Of a stretch of DNA of 64,000 nucleotides, positions 34,473-43,399 are shown in pieces. Both the position numbers and the translations under genes were made by a program. Location: assembly GCA_963841945.1 (NCBI GenBank), contig CAWJFC010000001.1, positions 124,001 through 188,000 on the forward strand. The letters run 5' to 3'. The notes below the pieces were generated by a model. That model did not search any database. It was given only the letters and a program-made list of their open reading frames with translations, and was not told the origin of the DNA. Position 1 is the first letter of the stretch. Each line of letters begins with the position of its first letter. This DNA comes from Acidiflorens sp963841945 (GTDB taxonomy: Bacteria > Acidobacteriota > Terriglobia > Terriglobales > Acidobacteriaceae).

Positions 34473-35621
34473 TTGGCAATCGCAATCCAGCCATATCGCA
34501 AGGAGCATGAATCGGCGGTGCAGGAGTTCAACCGCCGATTGCAAGTTTCGGGCGATCAAAACCTGGTCTTCTCGCAAAGCTGCGTTCCACGCTGGCTTCC
34601 ACCTGAGAACGATAATCCGGTGTGGAACGAGTTCTACGTGGCAGTCGATTCTTCCTCCGGCGAAACCAGCATACGCGGAGCTTATGGCCTGAAGCAGGAA
34701 GCGCTCTTCGTGCGCGGCAAAGGTATTCAGCGCATCGCGTGTTATCACCATCCACTTTCCGAGGGAATCGTCGATCGTGCATTTACTAGTGTTGGCATGT
34801 TGCTGGCGCGCGATGCGCTGGCTCGTCAGCCGTTTCTGTATGCGCTCGGAATGGGCGGCTCGGAAACTCCCATCGCGAAGATGCTGAAGGCTCTTGGCTT
34901 CTCCTTGACTCCGATTCCTTTCTACTTCCGCGTTGTTCATCCGGCGAAGTTTCTCCGCGAGATGCAAGCGCTACGTGAGAAGAGTTGGCGCGCGATCGCG
35001 ATGGATATTGCGGCAGTGACCGGAACTGGATGGCTCGCGATCAAGTCACTGCAAGCGATGAAAGCGTTTCGCGGAGCATCGGACGTCGCAGTCGAAGAGA
35101 TCGCCGAATTCTCGGACTGGGCCGACGAACTTTGGAATCAGGCAAAGGAGAATGTCAGCGCAGCGACCGTGCGCGATACGCGTACGCTGCGACTTCTCCA
35201 TCCGGCGAATGTTATTACGAATGCCACAAGCAGCATCGCCAGCACAAAGCGCTTGCGTGTCAGGCGAGATGGTTCCGCAATCGGCTGGGCAATTGTGGGA
35301 ATTCGCCGCAAGGATGCGAAATATGGAACGATGCGCGTTGGATCGATTGTCGATTGCTGGGCGATGCCGGAGAACGCGAAGGCCGTGATTCGCGCAGCTG
35401 TTCAGGCGCTGGAGAAAGATGGTGTCGATCTGATCGTTTCCAACCAGAGCCATCAAGTGTGGTGTAATGCGCTGGAAGAATCAGGCTTTTTGAAGGGTCC
35501 GACGAATTTTGTTTTTGCCGCCTCGAAAAAGCTGACGGCATTATTGCAACCGCTCGAGGAAAATCGGGACTTGTTTCACATTACGCGCGCGGATGGTGAT
35601 GGACTGCCTGTTAACTTCTAA
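34473..35621 (+). CDS. GNAT-like N-acyltransferase candidate
   Basis: 382 residues from a TTG two bases after the ACP stop. The N-terminal ~170 residues look like a GNAT fold (ALGMGGSETPIAKMLKALGF), and a second GNAT-like half follows around IGWAIVGIRRKD. It could accept the group from the ACP and transfer it to a sugar or lipid. The fold assignment is moderate; no catalytic residue can be named. Confidence 0.7.
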   Translation: MAIAIQPYRKEHESAVQEFNRRLQVSGDQNLVFSQSCVPRWLPPENDNPVWNEFYVAVDSSSGETSIRGAYGLKQEALFVRGKGIQRIACYHHPLSEGIVDRAFTSVGMLLARDALARQPFLYALGMGGSETPIAKMLKALGFSLTPIPFYFRVVHPAKFLREMQALREKSWRAIAMDIAAVTGTGWLAIKSLQAMKAFRGASDVAVEEIAEFSDWADELWNQAKENVSAATVRDTRTLRLLHPANVITNATSSIASTKRLRVRRDGSAIGWAIVGIRRKDAKYGTMRVGSIVDCWAMPENAKAVIRAAVQALEKDGVDLIVSNQSHQVWCNALEESGFLKGPTNFVFAASKKLTALLQPLEENRDLFHITRADGDGLPVNF

Positions 35622-35622
35622 C

Positions 35623-35696
35623 TTGTGATTGGTAAATTTGCGATTGAACCCAGGATTCTGCATTGCAAACGACATCACCAATTACGAATCACAACC
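35623..35696. terminator. Imperfect dyad between convergent genes
   Basis: TTGTGATTGGTAA near 35624 and the reverse of GAATCACAA near 35684-35695 form an imperfect inverted repeat between the convergent GNAT-like and sulfotransferase genes. A bidirectional terminator is possible. Confidence 0.35.
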
Positions 35697-35700
35697 GCGG

Positions 35701-36573
35701 TTACAAATTCTCCTGGTGCACCAATGTCGACTTGCCCGCCGAATCTGACGCCAGCTGATATCCCACCTGGATCATTACATGTCCCCAGGCGGCTTCGATC
35801 TGCGCCACCGATTCCGGCGGCAGGACGGCTCTCCATCCGCCCGACGAGGCTTTGCGCACGAACGGCTTGTCTTGCCGGGTGAAGCGCGTCTGCACCCACT
35901 TGTCACCTTGCTTCTCTTCCAGCTTCCGCATGCGGTCGGCCGAACTCAAATCGGCCGCGCGCTGACACCGTTCCGGCGTCGGGTCGATGCCCAGCAGTTT
36001 CGCGACTTTCATCATTTCACGTGCTGGATCTTCGATCATGTCTTCATAGCGGAGCAGCAGAAATCCTTCGTGCCCGTTGCGTGTGCTCAGCCAGCTCGTG
36101 ACGTGATCGCCCCAGCTTCCCAGACGATCCCAGATTTTGCCTTCGATCCAGTTGGGCAGAAAATCCTGAATGGGAAGCTGATCATTAAACGAGCGCTGCT
36201 TCATCTCCCAATGAAAGTTTGAAACGGCGCAGTCCCGCGGATCGCGCACGATGTAGATCACCCGCTTGTAGCGTGGATCGAAGACTTCGTGGCTCTTGAG
36301 GATACGGGGGCGGGCCAGGCCACGGAGATAGTGGTCGCCGTGCTTGTACATATCGGCGACCAGGCGCTCAACGTTGAGAAAGGTGACGGGCTCTTCGATG
36401 TGGACGAGATTGCCGACGAGAAAGCGGGTCCAGGTGTTGCCGGAGCGCGGATAGGAGGTGAGGAAGACGTCGTCGGGAAAGATCGTAATGTCGCGCTCGA
36501 TGCGGAGCGTGCGAAAGAGCACGTCGTTGACGCGAGAAAGATGTTTGAGACCGCGTTTGATTAACATGCCCAT
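35701..36573 (-). CDS. Sulfotransferase domain protein 3
   Basis: 290 residues from the ATG at 36573. The frame is open further upstream, but that stretch is a translated copy of the two-hairpin repeat, so the later ATG is preferred. PAPS loop TSYPRSGNTWTRFL and 3'-site VRDPRDCAVSNFHW define a classical cytosolic-type sulfotransferase (Sulfotransfer_1). It differs from the two tandem genes at 30-32 kb. Acceptor unknown. Confidence 0.88.
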   Translation of the reverse strand: MGMLIKRGLKHLSRVNDVLFRTLRIERDITIFPDDVFLTSYPRSGNTWTRFLVGNLVHIEEPVTFLNVERLVADMYKHGDHYLRGLARPRILKSHEVFDPRYKRVIYIVRDPRDCAVSNFHWEMKQRSFNDQLPIQDFLPNWIEGKIWDRLGSWGDHVTSWLSTRNGHEGFLLLRYEDMIEDPAREMMKVAKLLGIDPTPERCQRAADLSSADRMRKLEEKQGDKWVQTRFTRQDKPFVRKASSGGWRAVLPPESVAQIEAAWGHVMIQVGYQLASDSAGKSTLVHQENL

Positions 36574-36590
36574 GTTGTTTTTACCGCCTG

Positions 36591-36656
36591 CCTCAGCGGC
36601 TAAAGCCGCTTTTCTCCATACGGCTCGAATCGCAGCGCTGAAGAGCTGCGCCACCC
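36591..36656 (+). repeat. Two-hairpin GCGGCTAAAGCCGC element, copy 1
   Basis: Stem AGCGGCT-AA-AGCCGCT (36595-36610), spacer, then CGCAGC (36631-36636) / GCTGCG (36645-36650) and CCACCC. Related copies are at 42151 and 46661, all in the same orientation. Its translation explains the spurious N-terminal extension of the sulfotransferase frame. Confidence 0.8.
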
Positions 36657-36797
36657 AAAAGCGTAGCGCCCGCCAAAAGTGCTGTATCACGCCGAAAGCG
36701 TGGCAGCCAAAAGTGCTGTGCTAGCCGAAAAGTTCCGGCGCAAACGAACCGAATCGTCCTGTGCTCAGCTGCCTCAGATCGTGCTCGTCGGTTTCGC

Positions 36798-37958
36798 TCA
36801 TTTTGTTGTTAACTGCGCGTTTTCTTTCTCTTTATTCTTATCTTTATTCTTACTGTTCTCCGAACTCTTGTCTTTCTCCTGATCGGGGATGCTGTCTGGC
36901 TGGTGGTGCTCGCGTTGAAGCCAGCCCAGGAATTTTTGTTTGCGCGCGAACATGTTCTTGGCTTCATTGCGCAGCGCTCCGACGATCTGATAGCGCGACT
37001 TGGTAAACCAAGGGACGCGGTGGGCAACGCAGCCGTATTTTTCCTTGTAGCTGCCTTCGCCACCCCAATCATAAATGGCCACGCCGCGGCGCTTCCAGTA
37101 ACGCATGGCGTACCAATGAATCGCCTCGTTCGGCCGAAGTCCTTGATACTGACGGAAACTGGCGTTGCCCCAGAATTCGGCGATTTTATTGAAGCCGGGA
37201 AAAATACCGCTGGCGATGCAATTGCCCTGGGGATCGCGGGCGCGGAGAAGCAGCACATGGCCGCTGGGCTCGACGTGCTTGACGAGGGCACGCACGCGGT
37301 CGACCGAATACGTCGGCACCAGACCTTGCTTCGCGAAGACATCTTTCAACTGCGCGTAGTATTCGTCGGCGAAGGCGGCGTCGTGAGCTTCGTCGATGGT
37401 CACGCCGCTTTTCTCCGCTTTGCGAATGCAGCGGCGGCAGGAGCTCTCCATGCCGTTGAATATCTCGTCCTCGGAGCGGGTCAGGTCGGTGCGATAGGAG
37501 CCGTAATGCTCGGCGGTGAAGCCTAGGCCTTCCGCGTCTTCGAAGGTGAAGTGCGGATCGGAGACTTCGAGATGGAGAACCTTTAGTTCGTCCCAGGCAA
37601 ATTTTTCGAGGGCTCCGAGCGCGGCGCGGCGGGAAACTCCCGGCTTCATATTGAAGCCGATGTAGGGAGTGGTCCAACCGGGGAAGGAGCTGCCGAGGAC
37701 TTTCATGCCGAATTTGGTGAAGGTGAGGCCGGAGAAATATCCAGCGACGTCGTTGCCGTCGCGGACCTCGGCGAGAACCGGTGTGGCGCCTTGCGAGTCG
37801 GCGATGAACTCGAGCCAGGGGCGCGTCTGGAAAACGGTGCGGTCCCCAAAGCTGTCGAGGAGCTTCCAGTCGGCGGTCTTGAAATCAATCTGGTGAAGCT
37901 TCACCGGTCTCCAATCGTTCGTCGCAAATCGAGGGTTCCAAATCGAGGAGTTTGCCAC
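36798..37958 (-). CDS. FemAB/GNAT-type acyltransferase-like protein
   Basis: 386 residues from a GTG at 37958; an internal GTG at 37904 is possible. A GNAT pair of FemAB-like type: SSCRRCIRKAEKSGVTID...LKDVFAKQGLVPTYS, and KIAEFWGNASFRQYQGLRPNEAIHW. Such proteins are often found in exosortase polysaccharide loci. The C-terminal ~25 residues are lysine- and asparagine-rich (SKNKDKNKEKEN), coded by a T-rich repeat. The upstream region contains the G-tract element copy C. Confidence 0.8.
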   Translation of the reverse strand: MANSSIWNPRFATNDWRPVKLHQIDFKTADWKLLDSFGDRTVFQTRPWLEFIADSQGATPVLAEVRDGNDVAGYFSGLTFTKFGMKVLGSSFPGWTTPYIGFNMKPGVSRRAALGALEKFAWDELKVLHLEVSDPHFTFEDAEGLGFTAEHYGSYRTDLTRSEDEIFNGMESSCRRCIRKAEKSGVTIDEAHDAAFADEYYAQLKDVFAKQGLVPTYSVDRVRALVKHVEPSGHVLLLRARDPQGNCIASGIFPGFNKIAEFWGNASFRQYQGLRPNEAIHWYAMRYWKRRGVAIYDWGGEGSYKEKYGCVAHRVPWFTKSRYQIVGALRNEAKNMFARKQKFLGWLQREHHQPDSIPDQEKDKSSENSKNKDKNKEKENAQLTTK

Positions 37959-38471
37959 TTACCGACGGGCTGTGGGGGTACCCCCCCATGAGCCCACTGT
38001 TTAAAATCAGCACTTTAGGGAGAATTTCCCGCCAAAGTATTGAGGGGCAAGGTTTTAGAGGAAAAGTATTGAAAATAAAAGAATAATCTGTTTCCGGACT
38101 AAATCCCTTGCCTTGTATTGTATCCCGGCGGCGTCCCAATTCCCGCCTCGCCTACAGGACAATTGTCCGACATAGATTGGCTAAGTCAAGGGGATTCGGC
38201 GCGGGTCGGGAGGCGATAGTAATGCCGAAGGGTTGCGGTAAGATGGCATTTACCAGAGAGGGTATAGGCTCCTGTGAGCGCATTGTTTTCGGGTCCAGCG
38301 TTGCCGGGCCACAAGCGCCGACGCGGCAGTGCGAGCGCCATCGCAGAATCCATGGAGATGCGTTGAGATGCTAGAGTCTGTGCGCATTTTTGGCCCGGGC
38401 TGCGAACGTTATTCAGGTAGAATCTTCGCACCTTCCCGAACGTAAATTTCAAAATTCACTGTGGGGTATAC
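37959..38471. other. Intergenic region with G-tract element copy C, before the multicopper oxidase gene
   Basis: 513 bases between divergent genes. The G-tract element occupies 37975-38045. No promoter with both boxes was recognised and no ORF is supported. Confidence 0.5.
37975..38045 (-). repeat. G-tract intergenic element, copy C
   Basis: On the minus strand it reads CTCAATACTTTGGCGGGAAA, then CTAAAGTGCTGATT and a run of G. It ends at the 12-bp palindrome GGGGGTACCCCC (37974-37985), 16 bases before the GTG of the FemAB-like gene. Confidence 0.7.
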
Positions 38472-39611
38472 ATGCGCAACCTTCGTCTGCCTGGGTGTAT
38501 TTTTTTGTTTTTCCTCTGCTTAGCTGCCCTCGCTCCTGTGGCGGCGGCTGTGGTTCACACTTATTACGTTGCCGCCGATGAGGTGGAATGGAACTACACT
38601 CCGCTGGGTCTCGACAAGATGATGGGAATGCCGTTCATGGGGCACGCCAAAATCTATACCGAGCGAGGCGAACACCGGATTGGCACGATGTATCGGAAAG
38701 CGATTTACCGCGAATATACGGATGAGACTTTTACGAAGCTGAAGGCGCGTGCGGCGGAGTGGGAACATCTCGGGTTGGTCGGACCGGTGCTGCGCGCAGA
38801 GGTGGGCGACACGATTAAAGTGGTTTTCAAGAACAATGCGACGCGACCGTATTCGATACATCCGCATGGCGTTCTTTATGCGAAGGAGTCGGAGGGGTCG
38901 GGATACGAGGACGGGTCGACGTTCGCGGGTAAAAAGGGCGTGGCACCGGGCGAGACGCACACGTATGTATGGGAGGTTCCGGAGCGGGCGGGGCCGGGAC
39001 CGAACGATCCGAGTTCGATCGTGTGGCTGTATCACTCGCACGCCGATGAGCCGAAAGATGTGGAGAGCGGGCTGATTGGAGTCATCATCATCAGCCGCAA
39101 GGGCGTGGCTGGGCCGACGGGGCGACCGAAGGATGTGGATCGCGAGTTTGTCAGCTTGTACATGCTGTTTGACGAAAATACGAGCTGGTATCTGCAGCAC
39201 AACATCGACACGTATACGAGCGATCCGAAGGGCGTAAAGAAAGGGGATTTTGCGCCAGTGGATGAGGAAGGCAATTTTCTACCGTCGGGCGCGGGATTTG
39301 TGGGGTCGAATTTCAAGGGCACGATCAACGGATACATGTACGCAAACATGCCGCTCATGACGATGAAGAAAGGCGAGCGCGTGCGCTGGTATGTGGTGAC
39401 GATCGGCGAAGGAGTGAACTTCCACACGCCGCATTGGCACGGCAACGTGGTGATGCAGGCGGGGCAGCGGACGGATGTCATCTCGCTTTCGCCGGCCCAG
39501 ATGGCGACGGTGGATATGGTGCCCGACGATCCGGGCACGTGGATGTATCACTGCCACGTCGACGAGCACATGGAGATGGGGATGATGGCGCTGTATAAGG
39601 TGGAGAAGTAG
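38472..39611 (+). CDS. Secreted two-domain multicopper oxidase
   Basis: 379 residues with a signal peptide. Copper motifs are complete: HPHG in domain 1, HSHADE, then HTPHWHG and the C-terminal HCH-x3-H-x4-M, giving T1 and trinuclear-site ligands. The two-domain ceruloplasmin/hephaestin-like size is small for a laccase. It probably oxidises metal ions (Fe, Mn, Cu) or phenolics outside the cytoplasm. It is a single-gene unit, convergent with the S41 peptidase gene. Confidence 0.92.
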   Translation: MRNLRLPGCIFLFFLCLAALAPVAAAVVHTYYVAADEVEWNYTPLGLDKMMGMPFMGHAKIYTERGEHRIGTMYRKAIYREYTDETFTKLKARAAEWEHLGLVGPVLRAEVGDTIKVVFKNNATRPYSIHPHGVLYAKESEGSGYEDGSTFAGKKGVAPGETHTYVWEVPERAGPGPNDPSSIVWLYHSHADEPKDVESGLIGVIIISRKGVAGPTGRPKDVDREFVSLYMLFDENTSWYLQHNIDTYTSDPKGVKKGDFAPVDEEGNFLPSGAGFVGSNFKGTINGYMYANMPLMTMKKGERVRWYVVTIGEGVNFHTPHWHGNVVMQAGQRTDVISLSPAQMATVDMVPDDPGTWMYHCHVDEHMEMGMMALYKVEK

Positions 39612-39633
39612 GTCAGGCGGTTGAGCCGACGTC

Positions 39634-40953
39634 TTAGTATTTCGCTTCTTTCTCTGGAAACATGGCCCCTGCTTCCTCCGGTGTGATTTTTGTCCCGACG
39701 AGGCCGGCGGCTTTGGCCATGACCGGGTCGCGGTGCGCTACAATATCCGCCGGCGTGGGAAGGAGGAAAATGTCAGGCTCGACGCCAATGTGCTCAAGGC
39801 TCTTGCCATCGGACATGAGTAGATCGAAGGCGGAAATTTCGGCTCCGTGGTAAACATCGGTATCTACCAGCATTTCATGGCGATAGATTCGGGCCTCCAT
39901 CACCGCGCCAGCGGTGCGATCGCCCATGACAAACCCCCGCTTTTGAAGCTGTATGATTCGGGCAAACAATTCCGAGGCAGAGGCGGAACTGTTGTCCACC
40001 AAAACCGCGAAACGGCCGGTGAAAGCGTCCTGATGGCGGCCTTTGACGGAGACGGTGGTAGTGGAGTCGCGGCCAATGCGGTCGTAGATCTTGAGATCAT
40101 TCTCAAAGAGCCCTCCAACGAGGCGATCGAGTGTTTTGGTGAAACCGCCGGGGTTGCCGCGAAGATCGAGGACCACACCCTTGTGCTTTCGCATTCTGCC
40201 CAGCACCCAGTCGACAGCTTCGGGCGAAAGCTCGAATGCCGGTATCCTGACGGCAAGGAAATCGTCGCCCTTGGCGAAATACTGGGGCTCGAGCAATGTG
40301 TACTCATCGTTCCAGTCACGAACCTCGAAGTTTATGCCTTGATTCAAACGGTAGTGGACGATGGGCGCCGGCTCGACTTTTGCCACTACATCGACTTGTC
40401 GCTTCTCTCCTGTTCCGCCGGCAAGGGTCAATCGAATTGAGGCATGAGGCCTTAACTTGAAGAAGATGTAGCGAATCCTAGGGAGACTCTTGCGAGTGAC
40501 AGCCACTTCGTTGATGGCTAGCACTTGATCGCCCAGCCTAAGGCCCTTCTGCTCGGCGTCGCTGCCGGGCTGAATGCGGGTAATTAAGCAGTGGTCGCCG
40601 ATCATTTTCATGCGGAAACCGCGCGTATAGACATAACTGCGCGGAGGCAGGATGAGGACCGTGTGAGAGTCGTTGAGGCTATCGAGGAGCGCCGCAATCT
40701 CCGAGACGGCGCTGTCCATGGAGTCGGCTTTGTCAATATTCTGCCGCGTTTCCGCGACCTTGCTGTCCCACTCGAGGCCGTGCAGTTTGGGATCGTAGTA
40801 ATACTTTTTGACATCGGCGGCAACGTCCCGCAACATGTGCTCCGCGGTGTCGCGGTCCGACTTCGAAATCTGGGAGGCCAACGTGGCGGCTAGGCAAAAG
40901 AGCGAAATGCCGAGAATCCCTATGTGCCGAAGACTTTTTGAACGAAGTCGCAT
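39634..40953 (-). CDS. S41 family peptidase with PDZ domain
   Basis: 439 residues from the ATG at 40953, which starts a signal peptide. A PDZ domain lies at ~110-200 and a tail-specific protease domain after it. The Ser region NSSASASELFARII is present, but the motif where C-terminal processing peptidases carry the catalytic Lys reads GDRTAGAVMEAR. Activity may therefore depend on another residue, or the enzyme may be a non-CtpA subtype. The enzyme is periplasmic; substrate unknown. Confidence 0.88.
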   Translation of the reverse strand: MRLRSKSLRHIGILGISLFCLAATLASQISKSDRDTAEHMLRDVAADVKKYYYDPKLHGLEWDSKVAETRQNIDKADSMDSAVSEIAALLDSLNDSHTVLILPPRSYVYTRGFRMKMIGDHCLITRIQPGSDAEQKGLRLGDQVLAINEVAVTRKSLPRIRYIFFKLRPHASIRLTLAGGTGEKRQVDVVAKVEPAPIVHYRLNQGINFEVRDWNDEYTLLEPQYFAKGDDFLAVRIPAFELSPEAVDWVLGRMRKHKGVVLDLRGNPGGFTKTLDRLVGGLFENDLKIYDRIGRDSTTTVSVKGRHQDAFTGRFAVLVDNSSASASELFARIIQLQKRGFVMGDRTAGAVMEARIYRHEMLVDTDVYHGAEISAFDLLMSDGKSLEHIGVEPDIFLLPTPADIVAHRDPVMAKAAGLVGTKITPEEAGAMFPEKEAKY

Positions 40954-41037
40954 GGACTGGTGAACGGAACATTTTGCCACCAACGGCAGAAAGAGTATAG
41001 GAATTATTCAAGCTGCTTAGTTAGTAAGTGGTGCGTC

Positions 41038-42129
41038 TCACGATGTAAGAACGCGATAGACTTCCAGCCACTGGTCCCGAACAACTTCCCAGGTGAATTT
41101 GCGCGACTCTTCGTGCGCATTGCGGGCAAGGCGCGTGGCTAGCGACGGGTCGCGCAGGAGACGGATTACGTTTGCGGCGAGGGCTTTTTCGTCGCCGACC
41201 GCGGAGAGCAGGCCGGTGCGCTCGTCTTCGACCAAATAGGGCATGGACTCGGGCGCGGTGGTGACGACGGGCGTGCCTGCGCCGAAGGCTTCGATGACGG
41301 AGACCGGCATGTTGTCGAGCCAGGAAGCGTTGATGAAGATGTCGGCGTCATCGTAGAACTTGCCGATGTTGGCGCGTGTGGCAACGCCAGTGAAGTTGAT
41401 GCCTTCGAGATTGAGGCTGGAGACGAGGCGGCGGATTTCGGCTTCGAGCGGGCCTCCGCCAACGAGATCGAGTTGCGCTTCCGGAAAATCTTTTCTTACT
41501 TCGGCAAAGGCCTTAACCACTACATCGATGCTGTAGTACTCGTGAAATCCGCGGGTGCAGACGAGATGTGGGCGCAGCGGATTGCGCTCGCGATAACGAA
41601 ACTGCGAGAGGTCGACGAGGTTGGGAACGACGATGGCGGCGAGACCAAATTCGCGGAAGACGTCGACGAGATAGCCGGAGGGCGCGACGATGCGGTCGGC
41701 ACGGGAAAGGACGTATTTGGCGGAGCGGAAGCGCTGGAGGTGGTCGCGGGCTTCGCCGCTGCGGTAGTTGATGATCGTCTTTTTGCCGCGGCGCTGGGCG
41801 AACCACCAGGCGGGAGCGGGGGCTAGAAGAAACGACCAGTATGAGGCGGAGAAGATATGGGCGATATCGACTTCTTTGAGGCCGCGCCAGAGGTGCCAGA
41901 AGTAAATGGGTTCGCGGATGAGGGTGCGGAGACCTGGGATGCGCTCGACCCAGGCGAGGGCGCGTGGGAGTGGCGGATCGACGGCGATGAATGAGACTTC
42001 GACGTCGGGATCGCCGTGCCAGAGGCGCATGAGGAGGTCGGCCTGGACCGCCTGGCCTCCGACGTAGCGGAGGCTGGGGGCGACGATGGCGACCTTGAGG
42101 CGATCTCTGATTTGTCGAGTTGGCGTCAT
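41038..42129 (-). CDS. Glycosyltransferase family 4 protein
   Basis: 363 residues, GT-B fold. The N-terminal Rossmann loop has GGQAVQADLLMRLW and the C-terminal domain has the retaining EX7E motif VIEAFGAGTPVVTTAPESMPYL. It should transfer a sugar from a nucleotide donor during polysaccharide assembly. It is separated from the next GT4 gene by the two-hairpin repeat. Confidence 0.92.
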   Translation of the reverse strand: MTPTRQIRDRLKVAIVAPSLRYVGGQAVQADLLMRLWHGDPDVEVSFIAVDPPLPRALAWVERIPGLRTLIREPIYFWHLWRGLKEVDIAHIFSASYWSFLLAPAPAWWFAQRRGKKTIINYRSGEARDHLQRFRSAKYVLSRADRIVAPSGYLVDVFREFGLAAIVVPNLVDLSQFRYRERNPLRPHLVCTRGFHEYYSIDVVVKAFAEVRKDFPEAQLDLVGGGPLEAEIRRLVSSLNLEGINFTGVATRANIGKFYDDADIFINASWLDNMPVSVIEAFGAGTPVVTTAPESMPYLVEDERTGLLSAVGDEKALAANVIRLLRDPSLATRLARNAHEESRKFTWEVVRDQWLEVYRVLTS

Positions 42130-42150
42130 TTGGTAGATCGAATTTTTCCC

Positions 42151-42212
42151 TCCGCGGCTAAAGCCGCGTACTCGGGCGACCTAATCGCAGCGCTAAAGCG
42201 CTGCGCCACCCC
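42151..42212 (+). repeat. Two-hairpin GCGGCTAAAGCCGC element, copy 2
   Basis: CGCGGCT-AA-AGCCGCG (42153-42168), then CGCAGCGCT (42186-42194) / AGCGCTGCG (42197-42205) around AA, a perfect 9-bp stem, and CCACCCC. Confidence 0.85.
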
Positions 42213-42248
42213 AAAGGCAGTCGGAAATTAGCTCTCGAGAGTTGCAAA

Positions 42249-43394
42249 TCATAGTTTGCCTTTACGGGCGAGCAGGTTCAGGTAGAGATCTTCGTAATGC
42301 CGGCAGACCTGGGCAAGACTGAAGTTTTGTTCGGCGAAGGCGCGGGCGTTGCGGCCTTGTTCGTGACGCAGATTCGCATCGGACAGGAGGCGGCAGACTG
42401 CGCTGGCAAATTCTGCCTCGTTGCCGGCGGGAATGAGCGCACCGCGATCGTTATTGACGATTTCAGGATTGCCGCCGACCGCATAGGCTACGACCGGGAC
42501 GCCGGCGGCCATGGACTCGAGGATGACGTTGGACTGGCCTTCGGAATTGGATGTAAGTACAGAAATGTCGGAGGAGGCGAGAAGTTCGGGAATATCGCGG
42601 CGATCGCCGAGGAATATGACGCGCTTGCTCAAGCCGAGGGCCCCGGCTTGATTTTCGATTTCCGCGCGTAAGGGGCCGTCGCCGACCAGGAGGAATTCTG
42701 CCTCGGGAAAGTGCTGGTGGACTTCGGCGGCTATGCGTAGAAATCCGGCGTGATTTTTGTAGTCCGCGTTCATGCGCGCGATCATAGTGACACGCAATGT
42801 GTGCTCGTGCGGTGGCAATGCTGGTGTGGCGATCTCAAATGCCGCGCTGGGCATGGCATTCCCGATGACAGCGAGTTTTTCGCGAGATACGCCAGAGGAG
42901 GCGAGGCGATCGGCGCCGGCCTGCGAGTTGCAGACGACGGCATCGCACCAGCGAAACATGGCGAGCTGCGCGCGGAATTGCGCCGGCGTGAGAAGGTCTC
43001 CCAGTTGGCGGTGACTGCCGATCACAACGGGGACGCGGGCGAGTCGCGCGGAGGGAATCATGGTGAGGTTGGCGTAGAAATCGAAGGCGTGGGCAACGCG
43101 GACGCGATGATGCCGCAGATGCCGCACCATGGCGAAGCGGGAGCGAAATGCGCGCCATCCGAACAAACTGCCACCGAGTGGGAATCGCGCGTAGTTTCCG
43201 AACTGGCCAACGAGCGGGCCGCGCGGGTTGACGCATCCGACGTGAACGGCGAAGCGCGTACCGACATTCTGCGCGAGGAGCGCGCACTGGCGCTCGGAGC
43301 CGCCGGTTTCGAAGGTGTTGATCATGAGGAAGAGGCCGATGGGCACGGCGGCGGGCTGGGCCGTTGCTGGATTCGCGAGCGGCGTGGTGGACAA
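42249..43394 (-). CDS. Glycosyltransferase family 4 protein
   Basis: 381 residues from a TTG at 43394 with GGAG upstream; the conserved part begins at FLMINTFETGGSERQC. EX7E-type motif VILESMAAGVPVVAYAVGGNPEIV. The start lies 5 bp from the end of the amidotransferase reading frame, so the two are co-transcribed. Confidence 0.92.
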   Translation of the reverse strand: MSTTPLANPATAQPAAVPIGLFLMINTFETGGSERQCALLAQNVGTRFAVHVGCVNPRGPLVGQFGNYARFPLGGSLFGWRAFRSRFAMVRHLRHHRVRVAHAFDFYANLTMIPSARLARVPVVIGSHRQLGDLLTPAQFRAQLAMFRWCDAVVCNSQAGADRLASSGVSREKLAVIGNAMPSAAFEIATPALPPHEHTLRVTMIARMNADYKNHAGFLRIAAEVHQHFPEAEFLLVGDGPLRAEIENQAGALGLSKRVIFLGDRRDIPELLASSDISVLTSNSEGQSNVILESMAAGVPVVAYAVGGNPEIVNNDRGALIPAGNEAEFASAVCRLLSDANLRHEQGRNARAFAEQNFSLAQVCRHYEDLYLNLLARKGKL

Positions 43395-43399
43395 GTTGG

